The notes under the pieces are model-generated. The model was not told the DNA's origin and did no database searches. It saw nothing but the letters and a program-made list of their open reading frames with translations. A program made the translations under genes and the position numbers. A stretch of DNA of 64,000 nt from JAFNGF01 sp964567045. Lineage in GTDB: Bacteria; Planctomycetota; Phycisphaerae; Sedimentisphaerales; Anaerobacaceae. Shown one piece after another: positions 26,829 to 35,106 of the stretch (positions within the stretch are counted from its first letter, which is position 1; every line of letters starts with the position of its first letter). The stretch is taken from positions 15,641 through 79,640 of the forward strand of contig CAZMLE010000010.1 of NCBI GenBank assembly GCA_964567045.1. Reading direction: 5' to 3'.

Positions 26829-28067
26829 TTGCGGCATAGAAATTATCGTCTGTTTTTTGGTGGCCAGAGTATATCTTTGGTCGGCACATGGATGCAGCAG
26901 ATAGCGATGAGCTGGCTGGTGTATCGCCTCACTAATTCCGCATTTTTGCTTGGTATTGTCGGATTCTTGGGGCAAATTCCCACTTTTCTTTTAGCGCCTT
27001 TTGCTGGAGTCATAGCTGATAAGTATAATCGCCATCGTGTTTTGATCGTTACGCAGACGTTGGCAATGTTACAGGCATTAATACTCTCAGCACTTGTCTT
27101 GGCCAACTGCATAACAGTAGGGCACATCATGACGTTAAGCATCTTTCTTGGTTTAGTGAATTCTTTCGATATTCCTGTCCGGCAGGCTTTTACTGTAGAA
27201 ATGATAGAAGAACGAGAAGACCTGGGTAACGCAATAGCCTTAAACTCTTCTATGGTCAATGCGGCGAGGTTACTCGGTCCTTCTCTTGCTGGTATCCTTA
27301 TTGCTGGCCTGGGAGAGGGTATATGCTTCTTGTTAAATGCTATTAGTTATACTGCTGTTATTGCCTCTTTATTAGCGATGAAAATCACCCCAAGGCAAAT
27401 AGGACCATCTGATGCCCACGTTCTACATGGATTAAGAGAAGGTTTTGTTTATGCTTTCAACTTTGCGCCCATCAGGTCTATCCTCATCCTTCTGGGTTTG
27501 GTTAGTTTAATGGGCGTGCCGTACCAGGTGTTAATGCCTGTCTTTGCAAAAGATATTTTCCATGGGGGGCCAATAACCCTGGGCTTTCTCACGGCGATGT
27601 CCGGCGTCGGCGCTTTAACGGGCGCTATTTATCTTGCGGGCAGAAAAAGCGTCATCGGTTTAGGTAAGATAATTCCATTGGCCTCCGGCTTTTTTGGTTC
27701 AGGAGTTATTGCGTTTGCATTATCCAGAACTCTGTGGTTTTCAATGGCAGTGATGTGCATGACCGGCTTTGCAATGATGGTTCAGATGGCAGCCAGTAAC
27801 ACGGTGTTACAGACCATTGTCGAAGAAGACAAACGCGGAAGGATTATGGGCTTGTTTACGATGGCGTTTATGGGGATGGTGCCTTTTGGAAGTTTATTAG
27901 CCGGGAGTTTAGCCAGTAAAATAGGTGCGCCGAATACTTTATTGCTTGGCGGGACATGCTGTGTTATAGGCGCGCTTATGTTTGTTAGAAAGCTCCCGTC
28001 ATTACGGGAGAAAGTTCGCCCTATATACATAGAAAAAGGTATCATCCCGGATGTAGCTGTGAAATGA
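26829..28067 (+). CDS. MFS transporter (EntS/MFS_3-like)
   Basis: A 412-residue polytopic membrane protein with about 12 hydrophobic segments. RHRNYRLFFGGQSISLVGTWMQQ and ADKYNRHRVLI are typical of the MFS_3/enterobactin-exporter branch. It probably exports a small molecule; the substrate is unknown. The start is odd: TTG at 26829 is the first conventional start in frame, yet the family motif (FRALRHRNYRLFF) begins four codons earlier, and upstream the frame stays open to 26769 with only ATA and ATT codons. A rare ATT start at 26802, or a small upstream indel, would explain this. Confidence 0.85.
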   Translation: MRHRNYRLFFGGQSISLVGTWMQQIAMSWLVYRLTNSAFLLGIVGFLGQIPTFLLAPFAGVIADKYNRHRVLIVTQTLAMLQALILSALVLANCITVGHIMTLSIFLGLVNSFDIPVRQAFTVEMIEEREDLGNAIALNSSMVNAARLLGPSLAGILIAGLGEGICFLLNAISYTAVIASLLAMKITPRQIGPSDAHVLHGLREGFVYAFNFAPIRSILILLGLVSLMGVPYQVLMPVFAKDIFHGGPITLGFLTAMSGVGALTGAIYLAGRKSVIGLGKIIPLASGFFGSGVIAFALSRTLWFSMAVMCMTGFAMMVQMAASNTVLQTIVEEDKRGRIMGLFTMAFMGMVPFGSLLAGSLASKIGAPNTLLLGGTCCVIGALMFVRKLPSLREKVRPIYIEKGIIPDVAVK

Positions 28068-28123
28068 GCTATGAGATTGCTTCGCCCAGGCTTAGTGGCT
28101 GGCAATGAAAGGTAAGGACTGAG

Positions 28124-29095
28124 TTGAAAGTTCAATGCGAATTATGCCCAAAGATGTGCCTGATTGAGCACGGCCAAAGCGGTGACTGCCGGGTCAGAAT
28201 TAACATCGACGGCGTTCTGCGCACCGTCGTCTACGGATACCCATGCTCGATTGCTATTGACCCGGTAGAAAAAAAGCCGCTTTTCCATTTCCTGCCGGGC
28301 ACGAAAATTCTTTCCACTGCGACTGCCGGCTGTAACCTTCATTGCCAGTTTTGTCAGAACTGGGAAATATCGCAGGCCAATCCGGAGGATACACCCGCAG
28401 CATTCTGCCCACCGCAAAAGCTGGTGGATGTCACTAAGGAAAATCGTTGTCATTCGCTGGCATATACCTACACCGAGCCAATCATCTATTACGAGTACAC
28501 TTATGACAGCGCAAAACTGGCTAAGCAAGCCAATATTCGCACCGTGCTTGTAACGGCCGGATATATAAATCCCGAGCCGTGGAAGAAATTGCTCAAATAT
28601 GTTGACGCGGCAAACATAGATTTGAAGGGAATCACCGAAGAGTTCTACCGTGACGTTTGCTCGGCAACGTTAAGGCCTGTACAGAACGCCTTGCTCATAG
28701 CCAAGGCAAGCGGCGTGTGGGTGGAGGTGACGAACCTGGTTATTCCAACGCTGAACGATAAGGCTGAACACATACGCCAGCTTGCCCGCTGGGTCAGAGC
28801 AAATCTGGGCCGCGAGACGCCGCTGCATTTCTCTCAGTTCTATCCGCGATATAAGATGCGACATCTGCCGCCTACCTCGGCAAAAACATTGGATATGGCC
28901 CGAGAAATCGGAATCAGCGAAGGGCTCGATTACGTCTACATCGGAAATGTCCTTAGTGAGGCCGGCCAAACCACATATTGCCCTGGCTGCAAGGGCGTGC
29001 TGATTAAGCGCAGCGGCTACACAATCCTTCAAAACCGGCTCAGGGACGGCCGCTGCCCGGATTGCAAAAAAGAGATTCACGGAGTCTGGAAATGA
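28124..29095 (+). CDS. AmmeMemoRadiSam system radical SAM enzyme
   Basis: A 323-residue radical SAM protein of the PflA-like type found together with AMMECR1 and MEMO1. It starts with TTG at 28124 (AAGGA lies just upstream). An N-terminal cysteine region (CELCPKMCLIEHGQSGDC) precedes the radical SAM cluster motif C70-x3-C74-x2-C77 (CNLHCQFC). The C-terminus holds a zinc-ribbon-like pair, CPGC near 287 and CPDC near 314. The reaction is unknown in the family. Its stop overlaps the next ATG (ATGA), and the two following genes are a Tat-like peptide and the MEMO1-AMMECR1 fusion, so this is the first gene of a four-gene operon. Confidence 0.92.
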   Translation: MKVQCELCPKMCLIEHGQSGDCRVRINIDGVLRTVVYGYPCSIAIDPVEKKPLFHFLPGTKILSTATAGCNLHCQFCQNWEISQANPEDTPAAFCPPQKLVDVTKENRCHSLAYTYTEPIIYYEYTYDSAKLAKQANIRTVLVTAGYINPEPWKKLLKYVDAANIDLKGITEEFYRDVCSATLRPVQNALLIAKASGVWVEVTNLVIPTLNDKAEHIRQLARWVRANLGRETPLHFSQFYPRYKMRHLPPTSAKTLDMAREIGISEGLDYVYIGNVLSEAGQTTYCPGCKGVLIKRSGYTILQNRLRDGRCPDCKKEIHGVWK

Positions 29096-29274
29096 CGCGA
29101 AGAAAATTCCTTCAGAAATTGATTGCAGGCTTTTCGACAGTCCCTATCGGAATCTGGTGGCTGGCGAAAAAAGTGAGCCCCCGCAGATTTGTCCGGGCTG
29201 TGCGAGTCAGAGAGTATCCGGGGCCTTTAAGGCCGTTAGCAGACATCTCTAAACAAAGCAAATGGAGCGGCTAA
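29092..29274 (+). CDS. 60-residue Tat-signal-like small protein in the AmmeMemoRadiSam operon
   Basis: Begins MTRRKFLQKLIAGFSTVPIG, a near-consensus twin-arginine signal (RRKFL), followed by one hydrophobic stretch and a basic tail of about 30 residues (RRFVRAVRVREYPGPLRPL). Its ATG overlaps the stop of the radical SAM gene, and its own stop lies one base before the next ATG, so it is certainly cotranscribed. No enzyme domain is possible at this size. It could be an exported target peptide that the system modifies or a membrane anchor. I do not recognise a family. Confidence 0.7.
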   Translation: MTRRKFLQKLIAGFSTVPIGIWWLAKKVSPRRFVRAVRVREYPGPLRPLADISKQSKWSG

Positions 29275-29275
29275 T

Positions 29276-30862
29276 ATGAAAGCTAAATATGTAGCCCCAC
29301 AATTGATTGCGGGGTTCTTTCAGTGCATCCTCGCAGTTGTCCTAGCCAGTTCATGCGCCAAGAAAGCACCGGCTCCGTCTGAAGAGAAAACGGAGAAAGG
29401 GACTCAAGAATCTGCTGAGCCGGGCAAGCCAGTGGTTCTGCGATCGTCTCTTGCCGGCGCTTGGTACTCTGCGGACCCCCAGGCGCTTACTGCGCAGTTC
29501 GACGACCTCTTCAAGAAAACCGACACTAACGGGATAGACAACGTTATTGCTCTTATCCTTCCACATGCGGGATACCAGTGGTCGGGCCAGACGGCGGCCT
29601 TAGGCCTGAAAACGACCAGTAAGAGATACAAGCGAATTATTGTCATTGGCCCGAGCCATCATACCTATATGGAAGATGTATTTAGTGCGCCCCAAGCAAC
29701 CCATTACGAAACGCCTTTGGGGCAAATCACGCTGGATGTCGAATTTATCGACAAGCTATTGAAGTTCCCAGTCTTCCAGAATCTGCCGCACGCCCTCCAG
29801 CACGAGAACAGCGTGGAGATACAACTGCCGCTGCTGCAGTACCGCTGCAAAGATTTCAAGCTGGTGCCGATTGTGGCCGGCCAATGTTCGTTGGAGGCAA
29901 TTAAACAGGCAGGCCAGATTCTCAGGAGCCTTGTTGACGCCGACACACTTGTTGTTGCCAGCTCGGATTTTGTGCATTATGGCAGTCAGCATCAGTATGT
30001 GCCGTTCACAGAAAACATTCCTGAGCGGCTAAAACAGCTCGATATGGGGGCGTACGAGTACATAGCCAAGCTGGATGGTCAAGGCTTCCTCGAATACAGG
30101 CGGAAAACCGGCGCCACGATTTGCGGCGCTATACCGATTGCGGTGCTGCTTTCGATGCTGAGCCAGCCGAGCCAGGCTCACTTAGTAAAATATACGACCT
30201 CGGGCGAGCTTACCGGCGATTTCGGCAACTCGGTCAGCTACCTTGCGGTGGCCTTTTCGGGAAAGTGGGCAAACCATCCGGAAGTTGAGCCGGACAAAAA
30301 CACCCCTGAATTGTCTGAACAAGATAAAAAGCAGCTTTTAATTTTAGCCCGCCAGTCAATATTGTACGCTGTGGCGAATCGACGATTTCCGCAGCCGTCT
30401 GAACTAACCGCAACCATAAGCGATGCAATGAGCCGGCCCCGAGCAGCATTTGTGACACTCAAGAAACACTCCCAGCTTAGAGGCTGCATAGGCGATGTCT
30501 TTCCGCAGCGGCCCTTGTATAAGTCGGTCATTGCCAACGCCATTCGCGCCGGCTTCAGCGATACGCGTTTTCCTCCGCTGACGCAGGAGGAATGCAAGGA
30601 TATTACCATAGAAATCTCCGCTTTGACGATGCCGCAACCTATTGATTCGCCGGATAAAATCCGACTTGGCGTAGACGGCATTATATTAAATAAAGATGGG
30701 CGGTCGGCTCTGTATCTCCCTCAGGTTGCGCCCGAACAGGGCTGGGACCTCAATCAGACGCTCACGAATCTGTCGCTCAAGGCTGGACTGCCTCCGGACG
30801 CCTGGAAAGAAGGGGCGGACTTTTCGGCATTTCAAGCTGTCGTTTTTGGTGAAGATAAATGA
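29276..30862 (+). CDS. Exported MEMO1-AMMECR1 fusion (AmmeMemoRadiSam proteins B and A)
   Basis: A 528-residue fusion of the two remaining AmmeMemoRadiSam components. An N-terminal signal ends in LASSC, which reads as a lipobox with Cys about residue 23, so the mature protein would be a lipoprotein. Residues about 55-320 are MEMO1 (LILPHAGYQWSGQ, IIVIGPSHHTY, VVASSDFVHYG), a relative of LigB-type dioxygenases. Residues about 345-525 are AMMECR1, with LRGCIG at 401-406 and DTRFPPLT. Components are usually separate and cytosolic, so a fused and exported form is unusual. Codons 5-15 (VAPQLIAGFFQ), within the signal peptide, read through a CCCC/GGGG palindrome of the dispersed type. Confidence 0.9.
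   Translation: MKAKYVAPQLIAGFFQCILAVVLASSCAKKAPAPSEEKTEKGTQESAEPGKPVVLRSSLAGAWYSADPQALTAQFDDLFKKTDTNGIDNVIALILPHAGYQWSGQTAALGLKTTSKRYKRIIVIGPSHHTYMEDVFSAPQATHYETPLGQITLDVEFIDKLLKFPVFQNLPHALQHENSVEIQLPLLQYRCKDFKLVPIVAGQCSLEAIKQAGQILRSLVDADTLVVASSDFVHYGSQHQYVPFTENIPERLKQLDMGAYEYIAKLDGQGFLEYRRKTGATICGAIPIAVLLSMLSQPSQAHLVKYTTSGELTGDFGNSVSYLAVAFSGKWANHPEVEPDKNTPELSEQDKKQLLILARQSILYAVANRRFPQPSELTATISDAMSRPRAAFVTLKKHSQLRGCIGDVFPQRPLYKSVIANAIRAGFSDTRFPPLTQEECKDITIEISALTMPQPIDSPDKIRLGVDGIILNKDGRSALYLPQVAPEQGWDLNQTLTNLSLKAGLPPDAWKEGADFSAFQAVVFGEDK
29288..29318 (+). repeat. Palindrome of the CCCCGCAAT family inside a signal-peptide coding region
   Basis: TAGCCCCACAATTGATTGCG followed by GGGTTC. It is one mismatch away from the core of the element at 21238 and is translated in frame as VAPQLIAGFFQ. 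Confidence 0.6.
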
Positions 30863-33800
30863 GATTTGCCCGGGGCTTTTTGATATTCAGTTACGGCCTC
30901 TTTACTATCGCTGCCCAGGCACTACTCTTTCGCGAGTTTGTCACCACCTTCGAAGGCAACGATATAAGCGTCGGCATTTTCTTCGGCTGCTGGTTTTGCT
31001 GGGTCGCCTTGGGGGCGGCGCTGATCTATCGAGCAAAAACCATTGCTGATAAACTGCTCCAGAATATAGAATTTCTGCTTCTGGCGTTTCTGCCGGCCTT
31101 TATCCTGGAGTGGGTGCTAATTGTTCAAGCTCGCGAGCTTGCTGGCATTGCATCGTATACGCTATGGTCGGTGCGTGACATTCTACTTCTGGCGTTTTTC
31201 GTCAACGCGCCGGTCAGTATTATAACAGGGATGCTTTTTCCTATTGCCTGCCGCTGGATTCAACAGGATGCGGCGTTTGCTGTTTCGCGTGTGTATGTTC
31301 TCGAAGCGGCAGGAAGTTTTATGGGCGGCTTGGGAACAACAATTCTTCTTGGACTCGGCGTAAGCTCGGCCAGAATCTTCTTTATGCTGGGATTTATCCT
31401 GTCTTGCTCTGCGCTTTGCGTCCAGTTCGGCAGGGTATGCTCCGCATACCGCCAAATTCCGCAAATGGTATGCAGAAATCTGCATACCCTACGTGGGTGG
31501 ATACTTTTTCTGCCGGTTCTTGTCTTGCTTTGTCTTGCCGCCGGCGTGGACAAGACTTTAACACACCACGTCAGAATTATGAAATGGACAAAGCTGCTGC
31601 CCAGAGATGCGCTGCTGGGCTCGTTCCAGACCGCTCAGGCTGAGTACCTCTACGGCATCTATCAGGGCCAATGGATGGCCATTCGCCAAGGCAGCACCTG
31701 CGAAGCGCTGCCGAACCAGGAATCAGCCGGACGAATCGCAGCTATTTGTCTATCCCAAAATCCTACTGCAAAAGCGGTTCTTGTGGTCGGCTCAGGGCTG
31801 GGACTGTGCTATCAATTCCTGCAACTGCCGCAAATCCAGGTCATAAGCTGGGCACACTGTGACAGCGAATACGTACAGAAAGTTGAGGCCTTTATACCCG
31901 CCGAGCTCAAGATTAGCGATGCGCGATTCCACCGCGCCGCCGGCGACATCCGCTCGCTGCTAACTGAGAAGAAACAATATTATGACATAGTAATAATCAA
32001 TCTGCCCGAGGCAACCAGCTCGGCTTTGAATCGGTATTACACCGTGGAATTCTACTGCCAGGTCAAAGAAACACTGCGGCCTGACGGACTCTTAGCTGTC
32101 CGCGTGGCAGGCGGGGAAAATATTATGGGCACCGAGCTAATAAATCTCGGCGCCTCCACGAAAATAACACTCCAGAAAGTTTTCGCCAAGCTGGTTCTGG
32201 TGCCCGGCGAGGATACCTGGTTCATCGCATCGCAGTCCGAGAACATAACCGGTGAGCCCGGTACGTTACGCGACCGCTTTGCTAAGATAGATGGTGCAAG
32301 CCAGGTCTTCACGCCCCAGGCTTTACTCTCGGTTTATCTGCCCGACCGTGCTGATGCTGTTTTGAAGAACTATGCAGAGGCGGATTTGCCCCAGAATTTG
32401 CTGATCAACCAAGATGAGCGGCCTTTGACTCATCTTTACAGTCTATTGCTTGCGGCAAAACAATCCGGGGCACCGGTTACTAGACTCGTTAAGCATCTGG
32501 CTCTGGCGGGTCCACTGGTCTATATTGTGCCTATTCTGGTTCTGATAGCCGTGCGGGGCTTCTATATCTTGACGCTGCCCGCAGGCCGACAATCTACAGG
32601 CAGTCAACAGCCCAGGACGTCGAGCTTCGACAGTATGTTTCTAATTTTTTCCGCCGGCCTGACAGGAATCGGGGCAGTTATTGTGCTGATGTACCTGTAC
32701 CAGACTCGATTTGGTTCGTTGTACTTACACGTAGGGATCATCTCGTCTTTATTTATGGTGGGCTTGGCTGCCGGGGCAGGCTTTGTCACGTCGCTGGTAA
32801 AGCGGGCCTCGCATCACGCTTGGCTGCTATTTGCCGTAATCGCCGGGCACGCGCTAATCCTAACCGCGATCAGCTTTTGGCCCGGCCAGCAGCAAACACA
32901 CATATTCTTCGCGGCGGCATTTATCTTGTTTGGTCTGGCCGGCGGCTGCTATTTTCCACTCGCCGCCAGGCAGCTTGCCGATTCGGGCTTGGAGACCGGC
33001 CAGGTTGGCAGCAAGCTCGAAACCGCCGACCACATCGGCGCCACGGTTGGCGGGCTGCTGACCGGCCTTGCTCTTGTCCCTGTGCTGGGGACAAAAGCAA
33101 CGCTATTGGTATTCATCGTGCTGATACTGGCCAATGTGCCGGCCATCGCGCTGAGCACCTACAAACGAGCAATTTCCGATTTCCAATTTTCGATTTCCAA
33201 TTTTCAATTGACTGGGCTGGGCTACATTTTATTTGCCGTGGGTGCTTCCGCTATTCTGTGCTCAAATCTACTTGCCGAAGCTGGTGCCAAGCTTCAGCCC
33301 TCGCTACCTCAATACGCAGTTCAGGCGCTTGCCGGCCAGTCGCGCATTGAGCAAGCGTCAACAGTCCTTCCTGATAGCGGTCGCAAAATCAGCCACTTTA
33401 GCGTGCACGACGCCAACGACAGACTGGTCGGCTATATCTTCAGCTCCGAAGATCTTGCACCGGAAGTGCGAGGTTTCGGCGGAAGGATAAATCTGGCCGC
33501 TTATGTTGACCCCAACGGCGTGCTGACTGACTTCGCTATAATACGGTCCAACGAAACTCACGCGTACCTCGACCTGCTCGGTCGGCGCGATACAAATGAC
33601 GTCACGTGGCTCAACCGCCTCAAGGGGCATCGGCTTTTTCAGCCTGAGCCATTCGTTGATGTTGATGCGGTAACCGGCGCAACTGTAAGCTCCGAGGCTA
33701 TTCTCTCAGCGCTTGAGAAATCAGGTCACAGATTCGCTACGCAAGTTCTCGGTCGAGCTATTGAAGTGACGCCTACAGGCCGGATTTACCAGGCCAAATA

Positions 33801-34800
33801 TCTGCCCGATAAACAGGCGGCATACTTGATTGGTGTTCTCATGCTCACCCTGATTGTGATCTACCGCGGCGGCTTCTGGAGCCGATTGACTGTGCTCACG
33901 CTGAATCTTGTGCTCGGCGGTATTGTGCTCAACGCCCAATTTTCCAGCGAACAAATCGTGACCTTGCTGTCTTTCCACGGTCCGGCTACGGCGCTCACAG
34001 GGACCTTTCTGCTGGCGGTAGGTGTGCCGGTATTAGTAATGCTTTTTGGCAACATTTATTGCGGCTACATCTGTCCGTTCGGTGCGGCTCAAGAACTGCT
34101 TGGCCACGTGATTCCTCAAAGATTCAAGCCAAAAATTGCTGCCCAAAAAATACAAATGGCAAGATTTGTCAAATACGTGGTGCTTTTTACTTTGATCCTG
34201 GTATTCTTCTTTTCGAGAAGCCGCGCCACGCTTGCTGCTGATCCCCTCATTTCAATTTTCAGCCCACACTTTTGGCCCATCAAAAGCCGATCCCTGGTGA
34301 TAGTCATAACGATAGCCCTCTTGGGCTCTGTTTTTTACACGCGCTTCTGGTGCCGCTATCTGTGCCCGGCGGGAGCTTTCCTATCGCTGTTTAACAAACT
34401 CGCGATCCTGGCGCGGTATTTGCCGACAAAAAGATTCGGCTTCTGCGAGTTCGGCCTTACGCCGAACGATCAACTGGACTGCATATATTGTGACAGGTGT
34501 CGCTTTGAACAACCGTCGCCCGTGACTCGTGCCCCGTTTCTCGTTGCCGAACGACGAGCGACAAGCGACGAGCGACAGTCTTTCTATTTTGTAGTTAGCG
34601 TTCTGGCGGCAGGCACACTTATTTCGGCAATCTCGGTCAGAAGATTTATGCAGGTTATTCCTACCGGCATGGAGCATCCGGTTGCCGCAGCCGCCGCCGT
34701 GGGTCAGGTAAGGGACGTCGATCTGCAGCGGATTCGGACAATGATTGAGCAGAAAAGGCTTTCCGACCGCGAAGCTGAGTTCTACAAGAAATTAGAGTAG
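30859..34800 (+). CDS. Giant membrane fusion: spermidine-synthase-like + FMN-binding + NapH/NosR-like Fe-S module
   Basis: A 1313-residue polytopic protein whose ATG overlaps the stop of the MEMO1-AMMECR1 gene. Residues about 1-240 and 540-780 are membrane helices typical of spermidine-synthase-like membrane proteins. Residues about 300-440 hold the aminopropyltransferase fold (VLVVGSGLGLCYQ). Residues about 830-950 form an FMN-binding domain with D936-AVTGA-T942, the motif in which RnfG/NqrC threonine carries covalent FMN. Residues about 980-1310 resemble NapH/NosR: CxxxCP at 1068-1072 and 1165-1169, and C1208-x2-C1211-x2-C1214. The expected fourth cysteine of the last motif is missing where repeat sequence begins (34513). 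I infer a transmembrane electron carrier working with the exported AB fusion. Confidence 0.85.
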   Translation: MRFARGFLIFSYGLFTIAAQALLFREFVTTFEGNDISVGIFFGCWFCWVALGAALIYRAKTIADKLLQNIEFLLLAFLPAFILEWVLIVQARELAGIASYTLWSVRDILLLAFFVNAPVSIITGMLFPIACRWIQQDAAFAVSRVYVLEAAGSFMGGLGTTILLGLGVSSARIFFMLGFILSCSALCVQFGRVCSAYRQIPQMVCRNLHTLRGWILFLPVLVLLCLAAGVDKTLTHHVRIMKWTKLLPRDALLGSFQTAQAEYLYGIYQGQWMAIRQGSTCEALPNQESAGRIAAICLSQNPTAKAVLVVGSGLGLCYQFLQLPQIQVISWAHCDSEYVQKVEAFIPAELKISDARFHRAAGDIRSLLTEKKQYYDIVIINLPEATSSALNRYYTVEFYCQVKETLRPDGLLAVRVAGGENIMGTELINLGASTKITLQKVFAKLVLVPGEDTWFIASQSENITGEPGTLRDRFAKIDGASQVFTPQALLSVYLPDRADAVLKNYAEADLPQNLLINQDERPLTHLYSLLLAAKQSGAPVTRLVKHLALAGPLVYIVPILVLIAVRGFYILTLPAGRQSTGSQQPRTSSFDSMFLIFSAGLTGIGAVIVLMYLYQTRFGSLYLHVGIISSLFMVGLAAGAGFVTSLVKRASHHAWLLFAVIAGHALILTAISFWPGQQQTHIFFAAAFILFGLAGGCYFPLAARQLADSGLETGQVGSKLETADHIGATVGGLLTGLALVPVLGTKATLLVFIVLILANVPAIALSTYKRAISDFQFSISNFQLTGLGYILFAVGASAILCSNLLAEAGAKLQPSLPQYAVQALAGQSRIEQASTVLPDSGRKISHFSVHDANDRLVGYIFSSEDLAPEVRGFGGRINLAAYVDPNGVLTDFAIIRSNETHAYLDLLGRRDTNDVTWLNRLKGHRLFQPEPFVDVDAVTGATVSSEAILSALEKSGHRFATQVLGRAIEVTPTGRIYQAKYLPDKQAAYLIGVLMLTLIVIYRGGFWSRLTVLTLNLVLGGIVLNAQFSSEQIVTLLSFHGPATALTGTFLLAVGVPVLVMLFGNIYCGYICPFGAAQELLGHVIPQRFKPKIAAQKIQMARFVKYVVLFTLILVFFFSRSRATLAADPLISIFSPHFWPIKSRSLVIVITIALLGSVFYTRFWCRYLCPAGAFLSLFNKLAILARYLPTKRFGFCEFGLTPNDQLDCIYCDRCRFEQPSPVTRAPFLVAERRATSDERQSFYFVVSVLAAGTLISAISVRRFMQVIPTGMEHPVAAAAAVGQVRDVDLQRIRTMIEQKRLSDREAEFYKKLE
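31434..31491 (+). repeat. Double GGTATGC palindrome inside the 1313-aa gene
   Basis: AGGGTATGCTCCGCATACC, then, 20 bases on, GGTATGCAGAAATCTGCATA and CCCT. Two related hairpins back to back, translated in frame as VCSAYRQ...VCRNLHTL. Confidence 0.65.
32573..32602 (+). repeat. LPAGRQ-type dispersed word inside the 1313-aa gene
   Basis: CTGCCCGCAGGCCGACAATC and CTACAGGCAG, read as LPAGRQSTGS. It lies in a loop between two membrane segments. Confidence 0.5.
33171..33211 (+). repeat. TTTCCAATTTTCGA tract inside the 1313-aa gene
   Basis: Tandem variants of ATTTTCGATTTCCA, read as ISDFQFSISNFQL. The same vocabulary occurs between genes at 26582, 43668 and 62445. Confidence 0.65.
34513..34576 (+). 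repeat. CGACGAGCGAC-type repeat inside the 1313-aa gene
   Basis: CCGTCGCCCGTGACTCGTG... and CGACGAGCGACAAGCGACG. Translated in frame as PSPVTRAPFLVAERRATSDE, directly after the C-x2-C-x2-C motif. The same family occurs between genes at 57329, 62118 and 62326. Confidence 0.75.
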
Positions 34801-34806
34801 TTGTTT

Positions 34807-34830
34807 AGCCCCCAGGCCTGTCCTGGGGGG
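34807..34830 (+). terminator. Hairpin after the AmmeMemoRadiSam operon
   Basis: CCCCCAGG, a 5-base loop, CCTGGGGGG, seven bases after the stop of the 1313-aa gene, followed by CGTTTCGT. It could be a terminator or another dispersed palindrome. Confidence 0.55.
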
Positions 34831-34869
34831 CGTTTCGTCCGCCAGGGTAGACCGGCACGGCGACGGTTC

Positions 34870-35100
34870 TCATCGGCGGAAATAGTTGATAAGCCACAGA
34901 ATAAGCGTCAGGATTACGGAGATTATTATGCAACTGGCGATGGGGAAATATATCCGCCAGTTTCTCTGGCCAAACTGCAGATCGCCGGGCAATCTAAATA
35001 GGCCGACTCGCCCCAGCAGCACCATAAGAGCACCCATCACCGCTACGAGAATTCCTGCTAAGATCAGCCATTTGCCAATTTGTTGTGGACCAAAATCCAT
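34870..35100 (-). CDS. DUF2905 family membrane protein
   Basis: A 76-residue protein with two membrane helices separated by GRVGLFRLPGDLQFGQRNWR, written only in part here. This loop and the FYFPI/IYFPI segment after it are diagnostic for DUF2905. Function is unknown in the family. It starts seven bases after the end of the unknown gene at 35107 on the same strand. Confidence 0.88.
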   Translation of the reverse strand: MDFGPQQIGKWLILAGILVAVMGALMVLLGRVGLFRLPGDLQFGQRNWRIYFPIASCIIISVILTLILWLINYFRR

Positions 35101-35106
35101 ATTTCC

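Noticed and set aside
26550..26975. 141-codon minus-strand frame containing LSEVEG-type text
   Set aside because: It is opposite the MFS gene start and reads dispersed-repeat sequence; no signal, domain or start context supports it.
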